Assembly: GCA_002448305.1 (NCBI GenBank)
Contig: DJWY01000020.1
Location: 2,694-53,636 of the forward strand
Length of the DNA: 50,943 nucleotides
Source of the DNA: Selenomonadales bacterium UBA7018
GTDB taxonomy: Bacteria; Bacillota; Negativicutes; Selenomonadales; Selenomonadaceae
Reading direction: 5' to 3'
Part shown: in pieces, positions 1 through 8,763 of the stretch
How the letters are laid out: each line of letters begins with the position of its first letter
Numbering within the stretch: the first letter of the stretch is position 1
Program-made: the position numbers and the translations under genes
The notes under the pieces: model-generated
Databases searched by the model: none
Told to the model about the DNA's origin: nothing
What the model saw: the letters and a program-made list of their open reading frames with translations, nothing else

Positions 1-779
1 TGTTCGAGTTTTCAAGCCCGATAATACCAGGAATGATAATGGCTTGTTCGATAGCGGGCGTGACGTTCGGCGAATTCATAAGCCATTTATGTTGGGTGAC
101 GGTTTTAGCAATCGTGGTCGGCTGGCTGATTCTGATTCGTCCGATAAAACTTCCCTCCGCGCAGAAAATTTCGGAGACAGCGGCGGAAATTCGTCACGAG
201 CGCAACGGATTATTGCTTGCGCTGTTGCCAGTTGCGGCGGTGTTTATGGTCGTCGTGTTTTTCAAGCTCAATGCGTCGGTTGCAACGGGCGCGGTTGTGG
301 TTGTGTGGGTATTCGTATTGGCGGCGGTCGGACGGCGCGTCGGAGTCGGGAAAATTTTCTTAGGCGCGTTTGATTGGAAAATGACGCTTAACATTTGTTG
401 CATTTTATATTTTATTCAAGTGCTAAGCGTGACAGAAGTTTTAGGAGAAATCGTCGCGGCGTTTCAGGCGTCGCCGTTGCCAGTGCCGGTAATAATCGCG
501 TGTGTGTCGCTGATAATCGGTATATTGACGGGCATGAGTCAAGGGCACGTCGCGATAGTTATGCCGATAGTTGCGGCAATGGGCACGGGCGATTTAAACT
601 TAGCGGGCGTGGCAATGGCATTCGGCGTAGCGGGGCAAATGTTGACGCCAACGCATGTCTGCTTAATCGTGACGGTTGATTATTTCAAAGCGGACTTGCT
701 AAAAACTTTGAAACCGGTTTTGTTAGGAGAAATTTTGTTGCTGACGGTGTTTAGCGTTTATACTTATTTAACGTGGTGA
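1..779 (+). CDS. DUF401 family integral membrane protein (5' end missing)
   Basis: The reading frame is open from base 3 at the left edge, so the true start lies outside the window; about 258 residues are visible. The protein is almost entirely hydrophobic helices. It carries a PGMIMACSIAG segment near its visible start and a glycine-rich GILTGMSQGHVAIVMPI loop followed by a GQMLTPTH motif. This pattern fits DUF401 integral membrane proteins, which are transporter-like with unknown substrate. It ends in TGA four bases before the next ATG, so it probably shares a transcript with the three genes that follow. The family call is from recalled resemblance, not a search. Confidence 0.6.
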   Translation, partial: FEFSSPIIPGMIMACSIAGVTFGEFISHLCWVTVLAIVVGWLILIRPIKLPSAQKISETAAEIRHERNGLLLALLPVAAVFMVVVFFKLNASVATGAVVVVWVFVLAAVGRRVGVGKIFLGAFDWKMTLNICCILYFIQVLSVTEVLGEIVAAFQASPLPVPVIIACVSLIIGILTGMSQGHVAIVMPIVAAMGTGDLNLAGVAMAFGVAGQMLTPTHVCLIVTVDYFKADLLKTLKPVLLGEILLLTVFSVYTYLTW

Positions 780-783
780 TGAA

Positions 784-1146
784 ATGGCTGATAAAAAATT
801 TTACGGCGCGGCGCAGGACGTGCGCGTTAAACTAAATGACTTGATACTTTCGGGCAAGCCTCCACTTGAAATTGTTTTAGAGCTAGCGAAATTTTTAGGC
901 GAAATTTCCGGCGAAGATTCATATTATCAAACGGCGCGTGAACAAATTTTGGCGACTTATGGCTTAGTACTCAAGGACAAATTCATTTTGGAGGACGAAC
1001 TCGCCGAAGTTAGAGCGCGGCTTGAAAAAATTTCGGCGGCGTATGAAAGCTCCGACTTCACGGAGGAAGAACATATCCGCATTGGCTACGCGCTTGAAGC
1101 CCACAAAAAAGAAATTGAACGGCTAGAGCGGCTGAAGGATTCATGA
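784..1146 (+). CDS. Small helical protein of unknown function
   Basis: I do not recognise this 120-residue protein. It has no signal peptide or membrane segment and is rich in charged helices; the last 50 residues (LAEVRARLEKISAAYE onward) look like coiled coil. The ATG follows the preceding stop after 4 bp, and the TGA overlaps the ATG of the ABC-2 permease gene by 4 bp. The coupling suggests co-translation with the transporter, perhaps as an accessory cytosolic factor, but nothing in the sequence gives a function. Confidence 0.65.
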   Translation: MADKKFYGAAQDVRVKLNDLILSGKPPLEIVLELAKFLGEISGEDSYYQTAREQILATYGLVLKDKFILEDELAEVRARLEKISAAYESSDFTEEEHIRIGYALEAHKKEIERLERLKDS

Positions 1147-1874
1147 TTCAAGACGTTTTAACCATTATGTGGCGCGATTGGATAGTTTTGCGGCGGCGGC
1201 TGAAAAAGTTTATCTTGTCGCGGCTCGTGACGCCCATTTTATATTTGGTCGCCTTTGGTTGGGGTTTAGGCAAAAATATCAATTTGGCGTCGGGCAGTTA
1301 TCTTGATTTTCTAGTTCCTGGAATAATCGCGCTAAATACAATGAACGTCAGCTACATGAGCGTTACGACGGTGCACGCCGAGCGCGTCTATCATAAAAGC
1401 CTTGAGGAATATTTAAGCGCACCGATTGAACCTGCCGCCTTTGTTATCGGGAAAATTTTATCGGCAGTTGTGCGGGCTTTAATCTCGACGGCATTAATTT
1501 TGGGCGTCGCAGTAATTTTCGGCGCAAGTTTGAACTTTTTCGCGAACCCGATAAATTTTTTAGGCGTCGTCGTGCTGAACTCGATAATCTTTGCGAGCGT
1601 CTGTTTCTGCGCGGCGTTGAAAGTCCAAACCTACGAAGAACTAGCGCAAGTCAACACGTATCTTTTAATGCCGATGAGCTTTTTATGCGGAACGTTTTTC
1701 AGCACAGCGGAATTGCCGCCGGTGGTGCGCTTCGTGATAGAAATTTTGCCCCTGACGCATACGAGCCAACTTTTGCGCGACGGATTCAACCTGCCGTCGA
1801 TTTTAATTTTAGCGGGCTACGCAATTTGCTTGCTGTGGCTCGCGACGAAAATGTTTAAGCGGTTATCAACATGA
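1143..1874 (+). CDS. ABC-2 type transporter permease
   Basis: This 243-residue membrane protein has about six hydrophobic segments. It has the hallmarks of ABC-2 permeases: an amphipathic N-terminal stretch with a WRDWIVLRRR basic patch, a YLDFLVPGIIALN segment, and a C-terminal FLCGTFFSTAELPP loop followed by LPLTHTSQLLRDG. These resemble NodJ/DrrB-type exporters. Its stop overlaps the start of the ATPase gene (ATGA at 1871-1874), so the two should form one ABC exporter. The substrate is unknown. Confidence 0.8.
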   Translation: MIQDVLTIMWRDWIVLRRRLKKFILSRLVTPILYLVAFGWGLGKNINLASGSYLDFLVPGIIALNTMNVSYMSVTTVHAERVYHKSLEEYLSAPIEPAAFVIGKILSAVVRALISTALILGVAVIFGASLNFFANPINFLGVVVLNSIIFASVCFCAALKVQTYEELAQVNTYLLMPMSFLCGTFFSTAELPPVVRFVIEILPLTHTSQLLRDGFNLPSILILAGYAICLLWLATKMFKRLST

Positions 1875-2599
1875 AACATAATCAATCTAAACTCTGCACG
1901 ACGCAGATAGAAAATTTTTCGGTCAAAGTCGGCGAGCTGACGATTTTTGACGAAGTAAACTTTACGATTCATTGCGGCGAGCTAACTGCCTTAATTGGTC
2001 CCAACGGCGCAGGAAAATCTACGCTGTTAAAATCAATCTTAGGCGAAGTCAAGCATTCGGGCAAGCTGAATTACTTCGACGCTAAAGGCGAACATCTTCG
2101 ACCAGTTATCGGCTATGTTCCGCAAACGTTGAAATTCGACGCGACAAGCCCGACGACCGTTTTAGATTTATTTATGGCGTGCTTGACATGGCGACCGGTT
2201 TGGCTTTGCAGTTCCAAATTCATTCGCGGGCGCGTGATAAAAAATCTTCGGCGCGTCAAGGCAGAACATTTAATCGACCGGCGATTAGGCGCGTTATCGG
2301 GCGGCGAGTTGCAACGGATTTTATTAGCACTTGCGCTTGACCCGCTCCCCGACCTGCTACTTTTGGACGAACCGATTAGCGGCGTGGACAAAGTCGGCAT
2401 GAGAATTTTTTATGAACTGGTCGCCAATTTAAAAGCCGCTGAGGATATGGCAATCCTTTTAATTTCGCATGATTTAGAAATGATTGAACGATTCGCCGAC
2501 AAAGTTATTTTGCTAAACAAGCGCGTTTTGAAAATTGGCACGGCGCAGGAAGTTTTCCAATCGGACGAAATGCGCGAAGTCTTCCGGACAAAAAAATAA
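1871..2599 (+). CDS. ABC transporter ATP-binding protein (metal-type ATPase subfamily)
   Basis: The 242-residue protein is a complete ABC ATPase: Walker A GPNGAGKST at about residues 43-51, Q-loop GYVPQT at 81-86, signature LSGGELQR at 142-149 and Walker B LLLLDEP ending at 168. The overall pattern, with VGELTIFDEVNF before Walker A and DEPISGVDKVG after Walker B, is closest to ZnuC/MntB-type ATPases, which normally work with ABC-3 metal permeases. Here the coupled neighbour is an ABC-2 permease instead. The gene ends just before a bidirectional terminator. Confidence 0.82.
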   Translation: MKHNQSKLCTTQIENFSVKVGELTIFDEVNFTIHCGELTALIGPNGAGKSTLLKSILGEVKHSGKLNYFDAKGEHLRPVIGYVPQTLKFDATSPTTVLDLFMACLTWRPVWLCSSKFIRGRVIKNLRRVKAEHLIDRRLGALSGGELQRILLALALDPLPDLLLLDEPISGVDKVGMRIFYELVANLKAAEDMAILLISHDLEMIERFADKVILLNKRVLKIGTAQEVFQSDEMREVFRTKK

Positions 2600-2600
2600 T

Positions 2601-2631
2601 CCCCGTGTAAAATTTGCACGAGGATTTTTTT
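2601..2631. terminator. Bidirectional rho-independent terminator
   Basis: An inverted repeat (CCCCGTG ... CACGAGG, one mismatch) is followed by a T run on the plus strand. On the minus strand the same hairpin is followed by ATTATTTTTTT. It sits between the convergent ABC ATPase and yajC genes and can serve both. Confidence 0.75.
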
Positions 2632-2634
2632 ATT

Positions 2635-2913
2635 TCACTTATTCGGGGCGACGCCATTAACCGAGCCGCGAGCAATTTCAATTTCGACATTGTCCGCGAT
2701 TTTCAAAATAACAATGTCATCACTAAGACTAATAATCGTGCCGTAAATGCCGCCGATTGTTATAACGCGACTGCCGACTTTCAAACTGCCGAGCATTTCT
2801 TCGCGTTCTTTCTGCGCCTTTTTCTGTGGGCGATAGAGCAGAAAGTAGAAAATCAAAAGCATTATCGCTATCGGCATAAAATTTGCTAAGGTCGCCGCCA
2901 TTTCATTTTCCAT
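2635..2913 (-). CDS. yajC: YajC, Sec translocase accessory subunit
   Basis: This 92-residue protein has one N-terminal membrane helix (about residues 10-27, IAIMLLIFYFLLYRPQKK). A short cytosolic domain follows, with the YajC pattern LKVGSRVITIGGIYGTI. YajC binds SecDF at the SecYEG translocon. GAGGAGG stands at a good distance upstream of the ATG. It is the last gene of the minus-strand run after queA and tgt, the classic queA-tgt-yajC order; secD and secF do not follow. Confidence 0.93.
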   Translation of the reverse strand: MENEMAATLANFMPIAIMLLIFYFLLYRPQKKAQKEREEMLGSLKVGSRVITIGGIYGTIISLSDDIVILKIADNVEIEIARGSVNGVAPNK

Positions 2914-2999
2914 TAAAGTTTTTCCTCCTCAAAAAATCTTAGGCGCGGCGATTTCTTCCGAATGTCGAAAGATACGACGCGTCAACTGTTCTGTCGCTT

Positions 3000-4139
3000 T
3001 TAAAGCGACCTTCCTTCGTAAGCCGTAAAAAATCTTTCTCTAAACTCCGAGAACTTATCAGACAAAATCGCCTCGCGCATGTTCGCCATAAACCTTTGCA
3101 AATAGCGCAAATTGTGAAGCGCAAGCAGTCGCAATCCGAAAATTTCATCTGCGCGGATAAGGTGCCGAATATAAGCGCGAGTAAATTTATTTCTGCAGGC
3201 GTAGCAATCGCAATGCGTTTCGAGCGGCGAAAAATCTTCGATGAACTCGGAATTTTTCATGACGAGCCGCCCGCGTGGCGAAGTTTGCGGTGATACCATT
3301 GCCATGCCGTTTCGAGCGACGCGGGTCGGGAAGACGCAATCGAACATATCGACGCCGCGCAGGACGCCTTCAATTAAATGGTCAGGCGTGCCGACGCCCA
3401 TTAGATATCGCGCTTTATTTTCGGGCAAATGTTTAGTCGAAGCCGCAAGCATTTTATACATAAGCTCGCGCGGCTCCCCGACGCTTAGCCCGCCGATAGC
3501 ACAGCCGGCGAAATCCATTGCGCCTATAACTTTTGAACTTTCTTCGCGCAAATCTTCATACATGCCGCCCTGAACAATTCCGAAAATTCCTTGCTTAGGA
3601 TTAGTCGCCGCCACTAAACTCCGCTCCGCCCAACGGTGCGTCCGTTCGGTCGAAGTTTTAGCGTAGTCGTAATCGGCGGGATATGGAATGCATTCATCAA
3701 ACGCCATAGCAATATCGGAGCCGAGCGCGGCTTGCGTCGCTATCGAGACTTCGGGCGAAAGAAATTTTTCCGAGCCGTCAATGTGCGAACGAAATTTAAC
3801 TCCGTCTTCAGTTATCTTGCGCAGTTCGCCCAAGCTGAAAACTTGAAAGCCGCCGCTGTCCGTCAAAATGCCGTGCGTCCAATTCATGAACTTATGAAGC
3901 CCGCCCGCCTTCTTGATGAGTTCCGCGCCTGGTCGCAAGAATAAATGATAGGTATTCGCTAAGATGACGCCCGCGCCTAAATTTTGTACTTCGTGCGGCG
4001 AAAGTGTTTTGACTGTTGCTTGAGTTCCGACCGGCATAAATATCGGTGTTAAAAAACTCCCGTGCGGTGTGTGCAAAATACCTGCGCGGGCACCGGTTGC
4101 CGCGTCTTTATGGATAAGTTCAAAATTTATTACTGCCAT
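3000..4139 (-). CDS. tgt: Queuine/preQ1 tRNA-guanine transglycosylase
   Basis: The enzyme exchanges guanine 34 of GUN-anticodon tRNAs for preQ1 on the way to queuosine. The 379-residue protein is full length. Visible motifs are ILTDSGGFQVFSL (Asp94), the nucleophile region GVDMFDCVFPTR (Asp267), and zinc ligands C310, C312, C315 and probably H342. It lies 50 bp downstream of queA, the next enzyme of the pathway, and upstream of yajC, and is presumably cotranscribed with both. Confidence 0.96.
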   Translation of the reverse strand: MAVINFELIHKDAATGARAGILHTPHGSFLTPIFMPVGTQATVKTLSPHEVQNLGAGVILANTYHLFLRPGAELIKKAGGLHKFMNWTHGILTDSGGFQVFSLGELRKITEDGVKFRSHIDGSEKFLSPEVSIATQAALGSDIAMAFDECIPYPADYDYAKTSTERTHRWAERSLVAATNPKQGIFGIVQGGMYEDLREESSKVIGAMDFAGCAIGGLSVGEPRELMYKMLAASTKHLPENKARYLMGVGTPDHLIEGVLRGVDMFDCVFPTRVARNGMAMVSPQTSPRGRLVMKNSEFIEDFSPLETHCDCYACRNKFTRAYIRHLIRADEIFGLRLLALHNLRYLQRFMANMREAILSDKFSEFRERFFTAYEGRSL

Positions 4140-4189
4140 TAAAACGGCTCCTTATTCTTCCAAAGCATCCCGCCTTAAATTTCAGTCCG

Positions 4190-5218
4190 TTAAATTCTAT
4201 TCGTGATAAACATTGCGTCGCCGAAGGAAAAGAATCTGTAACGCTCCTTGACTGCTTCGCGATAGGCTTGCAGGATAAATTCCCGCCCCGCGAACGCGCT
4301 AACCAACATTAACAGCGTCGATTTAGGCAAGTGGAAATTTGTAATCAGCGCGTCGACGATTTTAAATTTGTAGCTAGGATAAATAAAAATTTTCGTCGAG
4401 TTGCTCCCGACCGCTACGGAATTTCTATCGATTGCTGCCGCCTCCAAAGTCCTAATCGAAGTCGTGCCGACCGCGATAACTCTTCCGCCGCGTTTTTTCG
4501 TTTCGTGAATCAAATCGGCAGTTTCTTGCGGTATCGAAAAAAATTCCTCGTGCATGTTATGCGCTTCGATATTTTCGACTTGCACGGGGCGAAAGGTTCC
4601 AAGCCCGACATGCAAAGTTACAAAGCCGAGATTGACGCCGAAATTTTTAAGCTCGTGCATTTGCGTTGTCGTGAAATGAAGTCCGGCAGTCGGCGCAGCA
4701 GCTGAGCCTCTCTCGCGATTGTAGACCGTTTGATAGCGTTCAGCGTCGGCAAGTTTTTCATGAATATATGGTGGCAAGGGCGTTTCGCCGAGCCTGTCTA
4801 AAATTTCCTCGAATATTCCGTTGAATTTAAATTTCACAATGCGCCCGCCAAAATCGGTACGTCCAATGACTTCGCAACTTAATTCTTTTCCGAAGAAAAT
4901 TTCTGCGCCCTCCGCTATTTTCCTGCCTGGTTTAGCTAAAGTTTCCCAAGTCGTCGCGTCAAGTCGCCGGAGCAAAAAAATTTCGACGCGAGCTCCCGTT
5001 GACTTGCGTCCGATTAGCCGCGCCGGTATAACTCGCGTGTCGTTGAAAATCAGCGTATCGCCCGCCGTTAAAAACTTTTGCAGGTCGTAGAAATGTTCAT
5101 GCCTGATTTTTTGCCGCGCAGTGTCAAGCACCATTAGCCTTGAAAAATTTCGCGGTTCAATCGGTCGTTGCGCGATTAATTCTTCGGGCAATTCGTAATC
5201 AAATTCGCTTAGTAGCAT
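4190..5218 (-). CDS. queA: S-adenosylmethionine:tRNA ribosyltransferase-isomerase
   Basis: QueA transfers and isomerises the ribosyl group of SAM onto preQ1-modified tRNA to make epoxyqueuosine. The 342-residue length is normal. It begins MLLSEFDYELPEELIAQRP and contains the family blocks LIFNDTRVIPARL, ERGSAAAPTAGLHFT, TLHVGLGTFRPV and ITNFHLPKSTLLMLVSAF. The start overlaps the end of the upstream pheC-like gene by 20 bp, indicating an operon. Confidence 0.97.
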   Translation of the reverse strand: MLLSEFDYELPEELIAQRPIEPRNFSRLMVLDTARQKIRHEHFYDLQKFLTAGDTLIFNDTRVIPARLIGRKSTGARVEIFLLRRLDATTWETLAKPGRKIAEGAEIFFGKELSCEVIGRTDFGGRIVKFKFNGIFEEILDRLGETPLPPYIHEKLADAERYQTVYNRERGSAAAPTAGLHFTTTQMHELKNFGVNLGFVTLHVGLGTFRPVQVENIEAHNMHEEFFSIPQETADLIHETKKRGGRVIAVGTTSIRTLEAAAIDRNSVAVGSNSTKIFIYPSYKFKIVDALITNFHLPKSTLLMLVSAFAGREFILQAYREAVKERYRFFSFGDAMFITNRI

Positions 5219-6005
5219 TTTTTCTCCCCAAATATTTTATCTCCAGTTGCTCAAGCCTGCCGTCCATGCGCAATTCCGCCAAAACAAAATTCACATAGTT
5301 TAAAAATTCTTGGTCGCCCTTCTCAAGCAAAATTCCGCAAGAATGGCGCGTGCCCTCAAACGGTTTATCGACGAGCGGCGCGGCAAGTCGCGGTTCGCGC
5401 TTAACCCAACTGACCGCCTCGACGGTTTCAGTTATCATAATGTCGGCTTTACCTTCGGCAATTTGAATCGGAATATCGGCGTTTTCTTCGTGGACAATAA
5501 GTTTTGCGTTAGGCAAATTAGCGCGGGCAAATTTTTCGTTCGTGCCGCCGGGATTAATCATAATGCGGACGTCGGGTTTGTTTAGGTCGGCGACGCTTTT
5601 AAATTTTTTCGCGTCCGATTTGCGACAGAGAATAGTTTTGCCGAAAAGCCCTTCGCCATAAGCATCGCTCATCGCCATAGACTTCGCCCGCGCAAAATTT
5701 CTCGAAATGCCGCAAAGCGCAATGTCAAATTTCCCCGCTTGCATATCGGCTGAAAGCGTCGGCCACGTCGTCGGCACATATTCAATCGCGACGCCAAGAG
5801 AATCCGCGATAATTTTGGAAAGTTCCGCGTCAATGCCTTCGTATTCGCCGGTTTTGGGATTTAAATACGACATTGGAATATAATCGCCCGTCGTGCCGAT
5901 TCGGATTGTGCCCCGCGCCGCAATGTCTTCCAAATGCCCCGCCTCAACTTTGCTGAACGAAATCATCAGTAGCACGGCGGCAATCATCAAACAAAATCTT
6001 TTCAT
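5199..6005 (-). CDS. Periplasmic PheC-like protein (cyclohexadienyl dehydratase / family 3 solute-binding fold)
   Basis: The 268-residue protein has a signal peptide (basic MKRF, then a hydrophobic stretch ending near KVEA) and a family 3 solute-binding fold. The closest resemblance I recall is PheC, the periplasmic cyclohexadienyl dehydratase. The blocks TGDYIPMSY, VPTTWPTLSADM, FDIALCGIS and NPGGTNEKFARANL match it nearly word for word, and ITETVEA occupies the position of the PheC catalytic glutamate region. An amino-acid-binding protein remains possible, although no ABC permease or ATPase lies beside it. The 3' end overlaps queA by 20 bp. Confidence 0.75.
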   Translation of the reverse strand: MKRFCLMIAAVLLMISFSKVEAGHLEDIAARGTIRIGTTGDYIPMSYLNPKTGEYEGIDAELSKIIADSLGVAIEYVPTTWPTLSADMQAGKFDIALCGISRNFARAKSMAMSDAYGEGLFGKTILCRKSDAKKFKSVADLNKPDVRIMINPGGTNEKFARANLPNAKLIVHEENADIPIQIAEGKADIMITETVEAVSWVKREPRLAAPLVDKPFEGTRHSCGILLEKGDQEFLNYVNFVLAELRMDGRLEQLEIKYLGRKNATKRI

Positions 6006-6017
6006 GTTGGCAACTCC

Positions 6018-7121
6018 TTAATAAAGCTTTTTGAGTTTGGAGTCTTGATAATAGTGCTCCAGAATTTTTTTATAAGACCAGCCGTCCAGAGCGTAAGAGC
6101 GTGCGCCTTTCTGACTCATGCCGACGCCGTGCCCGCTACCGTAGCCCGTGAAAATTACGTTGTCGCCGTCAATCTTTATGTCGAAAAGCGTACTCGGCAA
6201 AGAAAATTTCCGGCGCAGTTCAATGCCGCTAAGCTTTACGGTTTTTTTACTGCCGATAATCTGCGCGGAATCGACACGCCCCGAAGACGTTCTATCTTTA
6301 GCCCCCTTGCCAATTTTCAGCTCGCTAAGCTCAATTTTCTTTAGCACGCCGAAATTATCGCCAAAGCGCGACGAAAAATCTTTCAAGCTAACTTTAACCG
6401 TCCACGAATCGACCGGCTTGAAAACTTCCTTGACCGCCACAAGATACGGCATAACGCGCCCCCAAACGTCACTGGCATTTTCAGTCACGCCGCCCGAATC
6501 CGCATGAAAACTCGTCTCGATAAGTTTATCTTTATGAGTCAGAATTTCGCCGAAAGTTTCCTTAACCGCCTTGTCAGTCGTCTCGAAAATTTTAGTCCCG
6601 ACGTAAACTTGACAGTGCGTTTTGTCGCATAAGTCGAAGCCTTCTTTCTTGTGTTTGTCGCGATTTTTCAGCGCGAACGAACGCGCCGCCACTGCTTGCG
6701 CCTTCAATGCCTCTGCAGGGTACGACGGCGACATTTCCTCCGGCAAAACCCCGCGCAGATATTCTTCTATCGGCACGAGATTTATCACCGTGAATTTTTT
6801 ATCGGCTACATTTAATCGCACGCCGCCGAAATATTCCCGCTCGCCAATCGTCGCTCGTAAGTCTTTCAGCTGAATTTTTTCGGGGCGAATATCAACCGAC
6901 GCCGCTTTGAGTTCCTTAGCTTTGACGGTGATTTTTTTATTGGCGGGAAGTTTCTTTAAAGTTTTTTTCGACTTCGCGTCAATCATAATGCACGGCGCGG
7001 AAACTTGCAAGGAAATTTCTTCGACGCCGCTTAAAAGTCCAATGCGCAATTCCGGCGACCAACCTGCCGCCTCTGCACGCCCCATTAGCAGGAAAAATAC
7101 CAATACCAAAATTTTTTTCAT
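6018..7121 (-). CDS. SpoIID/LytB domain peptidoglycan lytic protein
   Basis: SpoIID-type proteins are lytic transglycosylases that cut denuded glycan strands. The chosen start is the ATG at 7121, giving 367 residues. It has a GGGGA Shine-Dalgarno, stands one base after the upstream stop, and opens a signal peptide MKKILVLVFFLLMG. An alternative start 24 bases upstream would add eight non-signal residues. The core carries NLVPIEEYLRGVLPEEM, AEALKAQAVAARSFAL, CDKTHCQVYVG and the C-terminal GHGVGMSQKGA. No other sporulation gene is in view, so a vegetative cell-wall role is likely. Confidence 0.9.
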   Translation of the reverse strand: MKKILVLVFFLLMGRAEAAGWSPELRIGLLSGVEEISLQVSAPCIMIDAKSKKTLKKLPANKKITVKAKELKAASVDIRPEKIQLKDLRATIGEREYFGGVRLNVADKKFTVINLVPIEEYLRGVLPEEMSPSYPAEALKAQAVAARSFALKNRDKHKKEGFDLCDKTHCQVYVGTKIFETTDKAVKETFGEILTHKDKLIETSFHADSGGVTENASDVWGRVMPYLVAVKEVFKPVDSWTVKVSLKDFSSRFGDNFGVLKKIELSELKIGKGAKDRTSSGRVDSAQIIGSKKTVKLSGIELRRKFSLPSTLFDIKIDGDNVIFTGYGSGHGVGMSQKGARSYALDGWSYKKILEHYYQDSKLKKLY

Positions 7122-7122
7122 G

Positions 7123-8763
7123 TCAATCCCCATTCTTTGGAACAAAAATTTTGCAACGGATAACGTTGTAGCCCTTAACGCGCTCGCTCTCGTAAATCAC
7201 GCGGAAATTTTTATCGCGGCTCAACTGTTCGTACAGAAAATAATCTTCGCTATCGGTGATTATGTGCGTGAAGTTGTAGCGGGCGAAAAAATCTGCGTAA
7301 TAAATTTTGCCCTTTCGCAAGTCCAGATACTCCTCCAAAATATTTTTCCGACCGTTATTGGCGGGAAGGAAAACTTCCGAGCGCGAATCAATATAATATT
7401 TAATGCCGAACATGCCCGCAAGCCCGCCGTAACCTTGATTGACGTACAGCGAAATATTTTCAGGGCGTTCGCTCCTTAAAAGAAATTTTATCGCGTTAGT
7501 ATAAGTTTCGTCGTCTTCGCGTTTGTCCAGTTCAAAGGTCGTAGAAAAAATCCCGCCGATTATCAGCGCGACTATCAAAAACGATAAATTTTTGCGCGGA
7601 AGTATTTCGGGGTGAAGTATGCGCCCGTTATGCCTTACGACTAGCAAATTATACAGCAGAAAAATAATCGCGACCATCAATAAAATTTCAACCGGCAAAG
7701 AAAGTTTCGCGAACCCGTCTTTTAAAAAATCTACAATCACGGCGGTGTTAATCGTCAGTAGCAGGAAAAATATTAGCGTCATGACGCCGCGATTTTTATA
7801 TTGTTCGTCGCGCTTGCCGAAAAATTTTTCAAGGCTGAAATCGCGCCATGCATAAGCTAGCGGGAATGTCGCCAGCAAATAATACAGAATCAAATTGCGC
7901 CCGTGCATTACCGCCATAAACATTATCCCGCCGCTTAGCAAAATATATCGCAACGGAACTTTAAATTTTGTCAGCGCGAAAATTAGCAACGCCGCGCTTA
8001 GATAAAAAATTTTCCCGCGCAGATTGTGCGCCGTCGGCGTTTGCATTTCAACAACGCCGCTGTTAATCGAGTCAATGCCGTATGAGTGCAAAACATAAGT
8101 CATTGCGTCCAGTCCGTAAGGATTTATCAGCCCGCATAAAAATACCGCCGCCATCGCCGCCGCTAAAATCTTCACGTGGCGAATACTTTTCACAAAGAAA
8201 AATGGCAAGCTAACTACGAACGCCATTAGCCACATCGCCGCATGAAAATTTATCAGCAGAATCGATAGGAACGGCAACGGCAATAGGAATTTAAAATCTT
8301 GCGTGCGCGTGAATTTCTCCAGTAAAAATACTTCGCCCAAAAACAATAAAGCCGAAATGATATGCGGGCGCGGGACAATCGCCGGCACGAGTAGCAAACT
8401 CACTGCAAAGCCTAATGCCAGCGACAAAATTTTATTCCCGCCGCTCACGAATAAACATAGCCGCCAGTAAATCACAACCAAAATTATTCCAATAACGCAA
8501 TCCAATAGCCGTATTCCGTCGACGCCGAAAAGTTTATACGCCTCCCAAAAAAAAATCCCGCTCAGCCATTGTTGCGTGACAAGCTTTAAATTTTCATGAA
8601 TCGTGAACGGGTCGACGTGCGGAAATCCGTTTTCCAAAACGTGGCGTCCAATGTTCATGACAAAATACGTGTCCGCCTTTTCCACCAATGTAAATGTCAG
8701 CGTAAAAAAGGCAACGGCAACCGATAAGAAAATTATTTGAACGAGTGGAAGAAATTTATTCAT
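7123..8763 (-). CDS. Large polytopic membrane protein, possible GT-C type glycosyltransferase
   Basis: About 546 residues with a dozen or more hydrophobic helices. An early acidic/aromatic loop (EKADTYFVMNIGRHVLENG, then TQQWLSGIFFWEAY) and a soluble C-terminal tail (ERPENISLYVNQGYGG onward) resemble lipid-linked-sugar-dependent GT-C enzymes. I cannot name a family. I chose the ATG at 8763 because GAGG lies about 9 bp upstream; ATGs at 8778 and further out are also in frame. The start overlaps the end of the FAD oxidoreductase gene by 8 bp. The coding strand has a T9 run at 8547-8555, in frame here. Confidence 0.7.
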   Translation of the reverse strand: MNKFLPLVQIIFLSVAVAFFTLTFTLVEKADTYFVMNIGRHVLENGFPHVDPFTIHENLKLVTQQWLSGIFFWEAYKLFGVDGIRLLDCVIGIILVVIYWRLCLFVSGGNKILSLALGFAVSLLLVPAIVPRPHIISALLFLGEVFLLEKFTRTQDFKFLLPLPFLSILLINFHAAMWLMAFVVSLPFFFVKSIRHVKILAAAMAAVFLCGLINPYGLDAMTYVLHSYGIDSINSGVVEMQTPTAHNLRGKIFYLSAALLIFALTKFKVPLRYILLSGGIMFMAVMHGRNLILYYLLATFPLAYAWRDFSLEKFFGKRDEQYKNRGVMTLIFFLLLTINTAVIVDFLKDGFAKLSLPVEILLMVAIIFLLYNLLVVRHNGRILHPEILPRKNLSFLIVALIIGGIFSTTFELDKREDDETYTNAIKFLLRSERPENISLYVNQGYGGLAGMFGIKYYIDSRSEVFLPANNGRKNILEEYLDLRKGKIYYADFFARYNFTHIITDSEDYFLYEQLSRDKNFRVIYESERVKGYNVIRCKIFVPKNGD

